Shown here: in pieces, positions 36,153-47,019 of the stretch | How the letters are laid out: each line of letters begins with the position of its first letter | Numbering within the stretch: the stretch's first letter is position 1 | NCBI GenBank assembly: GCA_028671895.1 | Contig: CM053796.1 | Location: 33,788,860 to 33,852,859 of the forward strand | Direction of reading: 5' to 3' | DNA from: Oenanthe sinensis | Lineage: Eukaryota > Streptophyta > Magnoliopsida > Apiales > Apiaceae | Length of the DNA: 64,000 bases | Made by a program: the position numbers and the translations under genes | The notes under the pieces: model-generated | The model's input: only the letters and a program-made list of their open reading frames with translations | Databases searched by the model: none | What the model was told of the DNA's origin: nothing

Positions 36153-37177
36153 TCATGTTAAATGTCTGGCTTTAGGTTGCCCTGCGATTGATGGTCCTAC
36201 TACTTTAGGTGTATTTCCTCTAGCGACAATAATCTTGCAATCCTTAGCACAGTGGCCCTTGGCTCCGCACTTAAAACAAGTAACTTCAGTTTCCTCAAAA
36301 TGACATTCATTGGAATAATGTCCCTTTTGCCTACATTTGAAACACGTAATATTTGCCTTGGAACACATTCCATTATGATGTCTACCACAGATTCCACATC
36401 TAGGTAGGGGTAGTCGATTCATCTGTTGTTGAATAGTATTTTCGAAATGATTCCCTTGTCCACCACTTCCTTGACCTCCATTTCCTTGACCACCATTTCC
36501 TCTATATTGAAATTCTGGTCTTGAGTTGAAATTATTCTGAAACCGGCTCTGTTGTTGATTTCCTGATTGGTTATCGAACTTTCTTTTTTTCCCGTCTCTC
36601 TCCTTCTGAGACATATCACTTTCAGTTTCAATGATCATCGCCTTCTGTACTACCGCAGTGTAGGTGGTTAACTCAAAAACAGCCACCCTACTTCTGACCC
36701 ATGCCTTCAGTCCTTGCTGAAACCTTTTGGCCCTCTTCTCATCCGTGTCTACAAAATATGGCATAAACCTAGCCAATTCTGTAAACTTGGTCTCGTAATC
36801 CGCCACATTTCCTTCCTGTTTCAGCTCCAGGAATTTGATCTCCATTTGGTTCTGCATGTAACGTGGAAAATACTTTTCCAAGAACAGTTCATTAAACCTT
36901 TCCCAAGTGGTTACTCTTGTCCCCTCAAGAGACTTCCTAGATTCCCACCAATAATTGGCTTCTCCCTTCAAAAAGTAGCTAGCATATTCTGTCTTCTGAT
37001 TATCCTCGACTTTCACTAATGCAAAAACTTTCTCTATCTCTTTTAGCCATGCTCTAGCCTCTACGGGATCTGATGTCCCATGAAACTCTGGAGGTTTCAC
37101 AACTTGAAATGTCTTGAACGTCACAGCCTGTGGTGCTGTCGGCTGTTGCTGTTGACGGGTAAGGTTATCTGTTTGCT
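36153..37177 (-). pseudogene. gag: Gag of the outer element, C-terminal 3/4
   Basis: Open to the junction with the inner element. It holds the retrotransposon gag domain (WERFNELFLEKYFPRYMQN) and three zinc-binding knuckles: CGICGRHHNGMC (atypical spacing), CFKCRQKGHYSNEC and CFKCGAKGHCAKDC. The N-terminal 45 codons lie on the other side of the inner insertion (45903-46037) in the same frame, so this gag was intact until the second element landed in it. It closely resembles the inner gag, with scattered amino-acid differences. Confidence 0.88.
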
Positions 37178-40100
37178 TGTGACGCCCTCCAAATCCCGGG
37201 GTCTAGATCTGGGGGTCACCAGCCAATCAATAATAAAATAATATAAATCAGAGGCACACTGGCCCAATAATATATCAGAGGTGCACTGACCCCGCCAAAC
37301 CAAAGATCGCTAACAGGTTATAGTATGAAATTAAGCAGCTGAAACTAAAAATAAATCCAAATACTTTATTACAAGCCCACTACTAATACACAAACTCAAA
37401 TCCACAAGTCTAGATAAGTTTTAAGTCTTAATTCATTTTATTACAGATTCTATCTACAACAAAACTGTAAACAACTAAATATCTGGAAAGCCCGAGAAGC
37501 GAGTCGCCCTAACACCTGAGGCTCTCTATGCCCGCTAGAGCTATCGCTGTGACTCATACTGGATATCTGGCAGAATTTAATAAAAAGCAAGAGTGAGCCA
37601 AAGAGTGCTCAGCAAGTATATGAAAAATTGAAATTAAATCAAGATATGAGATCTGTATGGAGAGTGGAATATAAAACAGTTTATTATCAAAACTGAACAG
37701 TAAATAAATCACAGTTTATCTCAACTGAAACAATGCAGTATGTCATCAAAATGAATCAACTGCTCAAAATCAATATATAATAGCCATGCTGGCAATATGG
37801 ATTGGATAACACAAATAAACACTATTGCCCCCTGATCAGGTTCAAAAGTAATAGGACCCCTTTATAGCTCATCGGTACATTTCTATACCCATAGATATAA
37901 CAAGGATTTCTCAATATAGGTACCAAAATAGGCAAGTAATGTTAGCCTACAGGAAGATGGATTGGTTACCATATCCTCCTTAACTCCGCTGGACCTACTC
38001 CCTGGCCACTTACGCTACATAAATTCCAATCCAATAGAGCAACCCCAAATAAAATAAGGTATGCTTAATTTCAAATACAGACCATATCCTCGTTATTTAC
38101 TACAATAACACTGGATATGATGTGTTTATTATAATCATCTTCCAATATTCAGAGTACGAATAATAAGTAACTCTGATGCACAGAATAAAACAGGAATCAT
38201 AAATAGCTCCGAACAATAACTATTTATCATGATAAGAATAAATGAAACAATAAAATAAAAGTGTTTAAGATTATCAAGGTGAAGATACTTGCCTGATATC
38301 GAAATTGTCCTAAAGCTGGAATGAGACGACTACACTGCTCGTCTATCTACTATCTCGCTCGTATCTACAGATACAATATTCTAAATTTAGATTCTAGTGT
38401 CTACCCATGCGTTCTATCAATAACGAATACCAAATAATAATTAATAAACAAGTAGCATCAATTAACAGACGAGTAAGCACATAAATCAGATAGCAGAGAA
38501 GACTCACAAATTAAATAGAAATCAAATAAATAAAAGTAGTTTCTAACATATTAATTGAGTCAAAGTAGATCATTATTAACCCCTTCGGATAATTATTGGA
38601 TCATTAAATATTTTATAAAATATTAATCCGGGTTTGTAAATAAATAAGGGAATTGAAACTATTTTTATCACTTCCGGATTATTTTTAAGGTCTCAACCAA
38701 ATTGGTTTCGTTTAAAACGGTTAAAGGAAATATTAAGTAAATATAAATAAATAAATTATTTCTATTTCTCAAAATAATTGAATTCAATTATTTTTATTTG
38801 TATTTAAATAATATTCAATTGATTAAATTAATTGATTAAAATAAATTAATCAATCAATTTAAATTAATTAAATTATTATCTAAATAAATTAAAATAATTA
38901 AATTAAATCCATTTTGAAATCAAAATAATTTATTTTGGTTTTAAAAACATTTTTCGAATTAAAGAATAATTTTCAAAATAAATTTTGGATTTAAAACTAT
39001 TTTTTTTATATAGAATAAAGACAATTTTTGAAACTAGAAACATTATTTGGAGTTTGGGGTTAGGGTTCAGTTGGACCCACCTCCCAAATCAACCAAGAAC
39101 ATGGCCGACTAAAGTGGGGAAGATGACCAGACTTCCTCCCGGGTTATCCCCCAATCCACCATCTCTTGCTTGTTTTAAAAAGGTTTTGATTGGGGCATGA
39201 CCAACAATACACCACAAACATGTATTAACCTTCAATAACATCAATTGAAGTCTGTACAAACGAATCCGACTAAGTCGGATGTTTCTCCGGCCAGTGGCAT
39301 TCCGGCGAACTCAAATCCCCCCAAACAAGCTCGGTTTCTGCAGATTTTTACACCAAAACATCCCCTACAGTCACCACATCAATCACCCCATAACAATCAA
39401 CCCAATCCCTGCTTAAATCGATCAAGTCGACTTAGCCGGAGGATTTTCCGGTCAGTAGAAAGTCCGATGACAAGAAACCCGACCAAAACTCAAACATATG
39501 CACATAAAACAAAAGCTAAAGCAACCCAGCAAAGTGACACAGTTAACAGATTCAACAAACAAGGGTCCAAGCTTTGATTCCGATTAAATCGGATAACTTC
39601 CGATCAAAACTCCGACCATCACAAAACAAACACTAAAAATCAAACCAAAAATACAAACAGACTCCTAAGCATGCGATTTATACATCTACGACTTCAATTT
39701 AAGGAAACAAGTAACGAAACTCAACTTGTAAATTAGACAAAAAGACAGTCAAGAACAAGATTCTAGAACATAAACTATTAACTGAAATTCAAGGTACCAA
39801 CAAATAGTACGAGTCACAAGCTTCAAATTGACTATTTGAACTTTGTAATCGGACACCAATAACAGCTTGAATCGATTGATTGAATTCAAGAATACCAAAC
39901 CCTAGTTCTTCCTTCTCTTTCCACAAATCTGCTGCTGCTGCGTTTCTAATTAATTTTTTTTTTGTAACCTTTTATAAAAATTTATTAATCAAAACTATTT
40001 ATATTTTTGAAAGATTTTGGGGCTCTAGTTTGATTAAAAGATAAATTACTCCATAATTAAAATAAAAAGCCCAAAAATAATATTTATGGGATAAAATATA

Positions 40101-40531
40101 AAAATAAATATTTTCGAATAAATACAATATATATATATATATATATATCAAAATTCCCCAAAAATTATGAATGATCCAAAAATAATAAAATAAAGTCATT
40201 TTTAGGATTTTGCTATTTTCATTAAAGTAAAAGTACCAAAAATAAGGTCTCTAGTCTTCTACAGAGCTGAGTCCGATAATCACAATTAAAAATAATATTT
40301 TTCTAACGAAACAAAAATTACAACAAAATAGAATAAAATATTTTAAGATACACAGAAGTCACATAACACATATCAGATAATTTTTCTATTTAATAAAAAT
40401 CCTAACACAAATAAATGTATATAAATAAAATTAAAAAATAAAAAAAAAAATAAAAAATCTGACACCCTAAAAATTATATTAAACGCATATTTAAATATTA
40501 TAAGATACACGTAATTTTCTCGGGCGTTACA
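37178..40531 (-). repeat. 3' LTR of the inner element
   Basis: 3354 bp, nearly identical to 42550-45902. By eye I found three substitutions (37446, 39590 and one in the A-rich tract near 40449) and two length changes (a T run near 39960 and a TA microsatellite near 40130-40148). The frames 38985-39200 and 39245-39577 recur identically in the other LTR and are not genes. Confidence 0.95.
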
Positions 40532-40542
40532 TTCTTCCCCCC
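40532..40542 (-). promoter_or_regulatory. Polypurine tract of the inner element
   Basis: On the minus strand GGGGGGAAGAA lies directly before the 3' LTR, which is where plus-strand DNA synthesis is primed in LTR retrotransposons. Confidence 0.8.
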
Positions 40543-40571
40543 TTATAAGGATTCTGTCCCCAGAATCCAAC

Positions 40572-40752
40572 TTAAGAAAATAGCTGCGAGTATTGAGCTA
40601 ACATTTCACTCTCTACCTCCCATGTTGATTCCTCAACCAATGGATTTCTCCACAATACCCTAACTTGAGGTATTGTCTTATTCCTTAATACCTTATCTTT
40701 ACGATCTAACATATGTACATGTTGTTCTACATAAGCTAAGTCAGGTTGAATA
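40572..40752 (-). pseudogene. Integrase chromodomain end of the inner element
   Basis: The minus strand reads EPVDIQPDLAYVEQHVHMLD, then TIPQVRVLWRNPLVEESTWE and a stop at 40572-40574. This matches the C-terminal end of chromovirus integrases (the chromodomain edge). It lies one frame away from gag and joins it within a few bases, so nearly all of pol was deleted between the last gag knuckle and this point. Confidence 0.75.
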
Positions 40753-40753
40753 T

Positions 40754-41989
40754 CTACAGGCTCATATTAAAAGTACTGGTCTTGGGCTGACCTGCATTGC
40801 CGGACCTTGTAGCTTTATTCTGATTTCCCTTATTGACGTTGACTCTGCAGTCCTTTGCAAGATGACCCTTATTTCCACACTTGTAACAAATAGTCCCGAC
40901 AGATGCTGGTAAACTGCACATGGTGGCGTAATGACCCTTCTTACCACATCGGTAACACATCACATTAGTTTGGTTGCATACTCCCTCATGATTTCTTCCA
41001 CAGACCTCACATGTTGGTAGTGGTGGTCGTTTCCCCTGTTGCTGATTGGTGTTAACGAACCGATTCATTTGCTGTTGGTTATTATTCTGGAATCGATTCC
41101 CTTGATTGCCAAAGTTCTGACCCTCATTCCCAGGTCCTCCATTATCTCGAAACTGGAATCCCGATCTATTGTTAAAATTATTATGAAATCGGCTCTGTTG
41201 TTTATTCCCCGATTGGTTGTCAAATTTTCTCTTCTTCCCGTCCTTCTCCTTCTGGGTCATATCACTTTCAGCTTCTATGATCATTGCCTTCTGTACCACG
41301 GCCGTGTAGGTAGTCAATTCAAAAACAGCTACCCGACTTCTTATCCAAGCCTTCAAACCTTGCTGAAACCTTTTTGCCCTTTTCTCGTCTGTATCCACGA
41401 AGTCTGGTACAAACCTGGCTAACTCAGTGAATTTAGCTTCATAACTTGTAACATCGGTTTCCTGCTTTAATTCCAAAAACTTTATCTCCATTTGATTCTG
41501 CATGTAACGCGGAAAGTACTTCTCCAAAAATAACTCATTAAATCTCTCCCAAGTAACTACTCCCGCTCCTTCTAGTGCCTTCCTTGACTCCCACCAGTAA
41601 TTCGCCTCTCCTTTCAGGAAATAGTTTGCAAACTCAGTCTTCTGATTCGCCTCCACTTTCACCAACGCAAAGGCTTTTTCTATTTCCTTCAACCATGCTC
41701 GGGCTTCTACTGGATCTGCTGCTCCTTGAAACTCTGGAGGTTTCACAGATTGAAATGCTTTAAAGGTTACAACATGCGGTGTTGGCGGTTGTTGCTGCTG
41801 ACGGGTAAGGTTATCAGTTTGTTGACGAAACAGTTCAAGTATCTGCTGCATCACATTGACATTTCCCGGCTCTAACGGATTCCTTTGCACTACTGGAATT
41901 CCCTGAACTGCAGGGTTTCCTTGCGCCACGAGATTCTGATTGTTGTTCTGATTTCCCAAATCATTCTCAATCGCGTTTGGATTAGCCAT
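40754..41989 (-). CDS. gag: Gag protein of the inner LTR element
   Basis: 411 residues from the ATG at 41989 to a TAG at 40754-40756; an in-frame TTG 18 bases earlier is not needed as a start. The N-terminal ~65 residues are Asn/Gln-rich, with QQILELFRQQTDNLTRQQQQ. The gag domain (about 75-250) shows VEARAWLKEIEKAFALV and WERFNELFLEKYFPRYMQN. A Gly/Asn/Gln-rich linker follows, then three zinc-binding knuckles: CEVCGRNHEGVC, CYRCGKKGHYATMC and CYKCGNKGHLAKDC. Its role is to form the virus-like particle that packages element RNA. The frame is intact, which is notable in an element without pol. The end (FNMSL) is set by the deletion junction with the integrase remnant. Confidence 0.9.
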   Translation of the reverse strand: MANPNAIENDLGNQNNNQNLVAQGNPAVQGIPVVQRNPLEPGNVNVMQQILELFRQQTDNLTRQQQQPPTPHVVTFKAFQSVKPPEFQGAADPVEARAWLKEIEKAFALVKVEANQKTEFANYFLKGEANYWWESRKALEGAGVVTWERFNELFLEKYFPRYMQNQMEIKFLELKQETDVTSYEAKFTELARFVPDFVDTDEKRAKRFQQGLKAWIRSRVAVFELTTYTAVVQKAMIIEAESDMTQKEKDGKKRKFDNQSGNKQQSRFHNNFNNRSGFQFRDNGGPGNEGQNFGNQGNRFQNNNQQQMNRFVNTNQQQGKRPPLPTCEVCGRNHEGVCNQTNVMCYRCGKKGHYATMCSLPASVGTICYKCGNKGHLAKDCRVNVNKGNQNKATRSGNAGQPKTSTFNMSL

Positions 41990-42535
41990 ATCTCTAATAA
42001 TAAACAAACAAGTTATTTAGTAATTAGATGTACATGATTTTGATATAACATTTAACATGGAAAGACATGTGTAGAAAATATTTTTCCTTTTTAAATAAAA
42101 TTCTTTTCCCATTCATGTTATCAAATCATGTCACACAATTACTATTTTACTCGAATGCTGGTGATAATTGTACGTTGAAATATAAAACACGAATCTATAC
42201 TACAAAATCGCTGTCGATATATATATAAATATTTGTATGGATGGAGTACAACAACTCATCTGACTAGCCTACCACATCCTACTCCCTGGACATTCTACTA
42301 GAAAAGATATTGGCTATGTATATTCAAACTCCGACATACCCCTTACTACAAACTGAACCCTACCATACATATGCATCACAACACAGCTCACAACATAGGC
42401 TTAAAACTAAAGCCAATATAAACCTATCTCATATGAATATAAACTTATCTCAAATGAATAAAAACCTATCTCATGTGATCTATAAAATCTTTTCTGATCT
42501 ATATCTCTACTTATTTCAGTGACTACCAACCTGTA

Positions 42536-42547
42536 GCTCTGATACCA
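42536..42547 (-). promoter_or_regulatory. Primer-binding site (initiator Met tRNA) of the inner element
   Basis: On the minus strand TGGTATCAGAGC starts two bases after the end of the 5' LTR. This is the standard complement to the 3' end of plant initiator Met tRNA, and it fixes both the orientation and the LTR border. Confidence 0.93.
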
Positions 42548-42549
42548 AC

Positions 42550-45500
42550 TGTGACGCCCTCCAAATCCCGGGGTCTAGATCTGGGGGTCACCAGCCAATC
42601 AATAATAAAATAATATAAATCAGAGGCACACTGGCCCAATAATATATCAGAGGTGCACTGACCCCGCCAAACCAAAGATCGCTAACAGGTTATAGTATGA
42701 AATTAAGCAGCTGAAACTAAAAATAAATCCAAATACTTTATTACAAGCCCACTACTAATACACAAACTCAAATCCACAAGTCTAGATAAGTTTTAAGTCT
42801 TAATTCATTTTATTACACATTCTATCTACAACAAAACTGTAAACAACTAAATATCTGGAAAGCCCGAGAAGCGAGTCGCCCTAACACCTGAGGCTCTCTA
42901 TGCCCGCTAGAGCTATCGCTGTGACTCATACTGGATATCTGGCAGAATTTAATAAAAAGCAAGAGTGAGCCAAAGAGTGCTCAGCAAGTATATGAAAAAT
43001 TGAAATTAAATCAAGATATGAGATCTGTATGGAGAGTGGAATATAAAACAGTTTATTATCAAAACTGAACAGTAAATAAATCACAGTTTATCTCAACTGA
43101 AACAATGCAGTATGTCATCAAAATGAATCAACTGCTCAAAATCAATATATAATAGCCATGCTGGCAATATGGATTGGATAACACAAATAAACACTATTGC
43201 CCCCTGATCAGGTTCAAAAGTAATAGGACCCCTTTATAGCTCATCGGTACATTTCTATACCCATAGATATAACAAGGATTTCTCAATATAGGTACCAAAA
43301 TAGGCAAGTAATGTTAGCCTACAGGAAGATGGATTGGTTACCATATCCTCCTTAACTCCGCTGGACCTACTCCCTGGCCACTTACGCTACATAAATTCCA
43401 ATCCAATAGAGCAACCCCAAATAAAATAAGGTATGCTTAATTTCAAATACAGACCATATCCTCGTTATTTACTACAATAACACTGGATATGATGTGTTTA
43501 TTATAATCATCTTCCAATATTCAGAGTACGAATAATAAGTAACTCTGATGCACAGAATAAAACAGGAATCATAAATAGCTCCGAACAATAACTATTTATC
43601 ATGATAAGAATAAATGAAACAATAAAATAAAAGTGTTTAAGATTATCAAGGTGAAGATACTTGCCTGATATCGAAATTGTCCTAAAGCTGGAATGAGACG
43701 ACTACACTGCTCGTCTATCTACTATCTCGCTCGTATCTACAGATACAATATTCTAAATTTAGATTCTAGTGTCTACCCATGCGTTCTATCAATAACGAAT
43801 ACCAAATAATAATTAATAAACAAGTAGCATCAATTAACAGACGAGTAAGCACATAAATCAGATAGCAGAGAAGACTCACAAATTAAATAGAAATCAAATA
43901 AATAAAAGTAGTTTCTAACATATTAATTGAGTCAAAGTAGATCATTATTAACCCCTTCGGATAATTATTGGATCATTAAATATTTTATAAAATATTAATC
44001 CGGGTTTGTAAATAAATAAGGGAATTGAAACTATTTTTATCACTTCCGGATTATTTTTAAGGTCTCAACCAAATTGGTTTCGTTTAAAACGGTTAAAGGA
44101 AATATTAAGTAAATATAAATAAATAAATTATTTCTATTTCTCAAAATAATTGAATTCAATTATTTTTATTTGTATTTAAATAATATTCAATTGATTAAAT
44201 TAATTGATTAAAATAAATTAATCAATCAATTTAAATTAATTAAATTATTATCTAAATAAATTAAAATAATTAAATTAAATCCATTTTGAAATCAAAATAA
44301 TTTATTTTGGTTTTAAAAACATTTTTCGAATTAAAGAATAATTTTCAAAATAAATTTTGGATTTAAAACTATTTTTTTTATATAGAATAAAGACAATTTT
44401 TGAAACTAGAAACATTATTTGGAGTTTGGGGTTAGGGTTCAGTTGGACCCACCTCCCAAATCAACCAAGAACATGGCCGACTAAAGTGGGGAAGATGACC
44501 AGACTTCCTCCCGGGTTATCCCCCAATCCACCATCTCTTGCTTGTTTTAAAAAGGTTTTGATTGGGGCATGACCAACAATACACCACAAACATGTATTAA
44601 CCTTCAATAACATCAATTGAAGTCTGTACAAACGAATCCGACTAAGTCGGATGTTTCTCCGGCCAGTGGCATTCCGGCGAACTCAAATCCCCCCAAACAA
44701 GCTCGGTTTCTGCAGATTTTTACACCAAAACATCCCCTACAGTCACCACATCAATCACCCCATAACAATCAACCCAATCCCTGCTTAAATCGATCAAGTC
44801 GACTTAGCCGGAGGATTTTCCGGTCAGTAGAAAGTCCGATGACAAGAAACCCGACCAAAACTCAAACATATGCACATAAAACAAAAGCTAAAGCAACCCA
44901 GCAAAGTGACACAGTTAACAGATTCAACAAACAAGGGTCCAAGCTTTGATTCCGATTAAATTGGATAACTTCCGATCAAAACTCCGACCATCACAAAACA
45001 AACACTAAAAATCAAACCAAAAATACAAACAGACTCCTAAGCATGCGATTTATACATCTACGACTTCAATTTAAGGAAACAAGTAACGAAACTCAACTTG
45101 TAAATTAGACAAAAAGACAGTCAAGAACAAGATTCTAGAACATAAACTATTAACTGAAATTCAAGGTACCAACAAATAGTACGAGTCACAAGCTTCAAAT
45201 TGACTATTTGAACTTTGTAATCGGACACCAATAACAGCTTGAATCGATTGATTGAATTCAAGAATACCAAACCCTAGTTCTTCCTTCTCTTTCCACAAAT
45301 CTGCTGCTGCTGCGTTTCTAATTAATTTTTTTTTTTGTAACCTTTTATAAAAATTTATTAATCAAAACTATTTATATTTTTGAAAGATTTTGGGGCTCTA
45401 GTTTGATTAAAAGATAAATTACTCCATAATTAAAATAAAAAGCCCAAAAATAATATTTATGGGATAAAATATAAAAATAAATATTTTCGAATAAATACAA

Positions 45501-45902
45501 TATATATATATATATATATCAAAATTCCCCAAAAATTATGAATGATCCAAAAATAATAAAATAAAGTCATTTTTAGGATTTTGCTATTTTCATTAAAGTA
45601 AAAGTACCAAAAATAAGGTCTCTAGTCTTCTACAGAGCTGAGTCCGATAATCACAATTAAAAATAATATTTTTCTAACGAAACAAAAATTACAACAAAAT
45701 AGAATAAAATATTTTAAGATACACAGAAGTCACATAACACATATCAGATAATTTTTCTATTTAATAAAAATCCTAACACAAATAAATGTATATAAATAAA
45801 ATTAAAAAATAAAAAAATAAATAAAAAATCTGACACCCTAAAAATTATATTAAACGCATATTTAAATATTATAAGATACACGTAATTTTCTCGGGCGTTA
45901 CA
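42550..45902 (-). repeat. 5' LTR of the inner element
   Basis: 3353 bp, TGTGACGCCC ... GGGCGTTACA at the plus-strand borders; twin of 37178-40531. Because orientation is minus, this is where transcription of the element would start. The outer flank carries the duplicated target TTGCT. Confidence 0.95.
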
Positions 45903-46037
45903 TTGCTGACGAAATAACTCTAATATTTGTTGCATCACGTTGACGTTTCCTGACTCTAATGGATTTCCTTGCACCACTGGATTCTGATTGTTGTTAAGAT
46001 TTCCCAAGTCATTCTCAGTCACATTTGGATTGGCCAT
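45903..46037 (-). pseudogene. gag: Gag of the outer element, N-terminal 45 codons
   Basis: Starts at the ATG 46037 (MANPNVTENDLGNLNNNQNP) and runs exactly to the border of the inner element's LTR. The last bases belong to the duplicated target TTGCT. The continuation is at 37172 and below. The corresponding inner protein begins MANPNAIENDLGNQNNNQN. Confidence 0.88.
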
Positions 46038-46257
46038 ATCTCTGATAAATAAATAAACAAGTCCTTTAGTACATTGCTATACATGATGTTGATATAACAT
46101 TTATCATGGAAAGGCATATGTAGTGAAGAAAAAGAGTTTTCCTTTTTAAATAAAATCATTGTTCCCATTCATGTTATCAAATCATGGTGCACAACTACTA
46201 ATGTACTTGAATGTCAAAAAGAAAAGCATGTCTAAATACAACAACACGGATCTACAC

Positions 46258-46357
46258 AACTCAGATAATTGCATTAAAAATAATCTAAATCACAATAAAT
46301 TATAATGAAAGCATATTTAAATATTATAAAATACACGTAATTTTCGTGGGTGTTACA
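46258..46357 (-). repeat. Remnant of the outer element's 5' LTR
   Basis: These 100 bp match the last 100 bp of the outer 3' LTR (35688-35787), from 'aactcagataattgcatt' to the terminal TTACA, with few differences. Left of it the sequence is the untranslated leader of the element (matching 42010-42210 of the inner element). The primer-binding site and about 3.1 kb of LTR are missing between them. Confidence 0.88.
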
Positions 46358-46362
46358 AAACC

Positions 46363-47019
46363 GGTATGAGGAAGTTTAAATAATTCAAAAAAAACAATGC
46401 ATTTCGACATTTCCCAAGTCATATGATCAATCCAATGGCATGTGATGCATAAATATGACACACCTAAATGCTGACCAGCAGTCCAAACATCGGATGTTAA
46501 ACTAACCTTACCTTTAAATTTATTAAAGTACCTGATTATAGTTTTTTTTGTCTTTGTATAACCTTTGACTGCATCACGATGAGTGGTACTTCTACTGACC
46601 TTTTGATAACAAGGTTGCAAAGCTAGATGTATATACCTCGTTGTTTCTTCATTGTCATAGTGATTGAATGGCAATCCTCGAGAGATGACACACTTCATTT
46701 GCATATCCCTTTGTAATGCTTGAACATAACTCCAGTTGTGGCCCGTTTCATCGATTCTTGCTTGAGTAAATTCAGGATTTTGTTTTGACTCGCAACGAGG
46801 ATGATGTCTAGACAGTGTTAAATTTCTATTAGGATCAAAAAGCTTTCCACAAAGCCGATGTCTTGCCTTCTCTACCGCATCAGACAGCCTCACTAGATCA
46901 TTATGATCCCAATACTTTGTTTTGTGTTTATGTGGAAGCACAATATAAGCAGAAGAAGTAGTTATAGGAATCGACGTCGAGCCTATAACATCAGTAGTTT
47001 AGTGACTTGAAGAAGCCAT
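46363..47019 (-). pseudogene. hAT transposase, N-terminal part
   Basis: An ATG at 47019 is followed at codon 7 by a stop (46999-47001); the frame then stays open to the retrotransposon insertion at 46362. The early segment resembles a BED zinc finger that has lost part of its first cysteine pair (HRLCGKLFD ... HHPRC). Further on are family blocks ISRGLPFNHYDNEE and KVSLTSDVWTAGQHLGVSY, the latter holding the first catalytic Asp of the RNase H-like fold. The frame continues without shift on the other side of the insertion at 32551. Confidence 0.85.

Larger units (their letters stand above)
37178..45902 (-). mobile_element. Inner gag-bearing LTR element (third level), TR-GAG-like, very young
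   Basis: A complete element of 8725 bp on the minus strand: 5' LTR 42550-45902, 2.0-kb interior 40532-42549, 3' LTR 37178-40531. A perfect 5-bp duplication TTGCT flanks it (37173-37177 and 45903-45907). It has a primer-binding site for initiator Met tRNA, an open gag frame, the end of the integrase chromodomain, and a polypurine tract, but no protease, reverse transcriptase or RNase H. This is the structure described as TR-GAG: an element that supplies Gag but needs pol from a relative. The long LTRs, the three knuckles and the chromodomain point to the Tekay/Del type of chromovirus; that lineage call is inference. Confidence 0.93.
32557..46357 (-). mobile_element. Outer gag-bearing LTR element (second level), chromovirus derivative
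   Basis: Inserted in the hAT transposase gene with a perfect 5-bp duplication AAACC (32552-32556 and 46358-46362). It reads on the minus strand. The 3' LTR is complete (32557-35787); the 5' LTR is reduced to its first 100 bp (46258-46357). Without the inner insertion the element is about 5.1 kb. The interior carries gag, then short degraded pieces of protease and of the integrase chromodomain, so pol was lost by deletion. A polypurine tract (minus-strand AAGGGGGGGAGGT, 35788-35800) abuts the 3' LTR. Confidence 0.92.
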
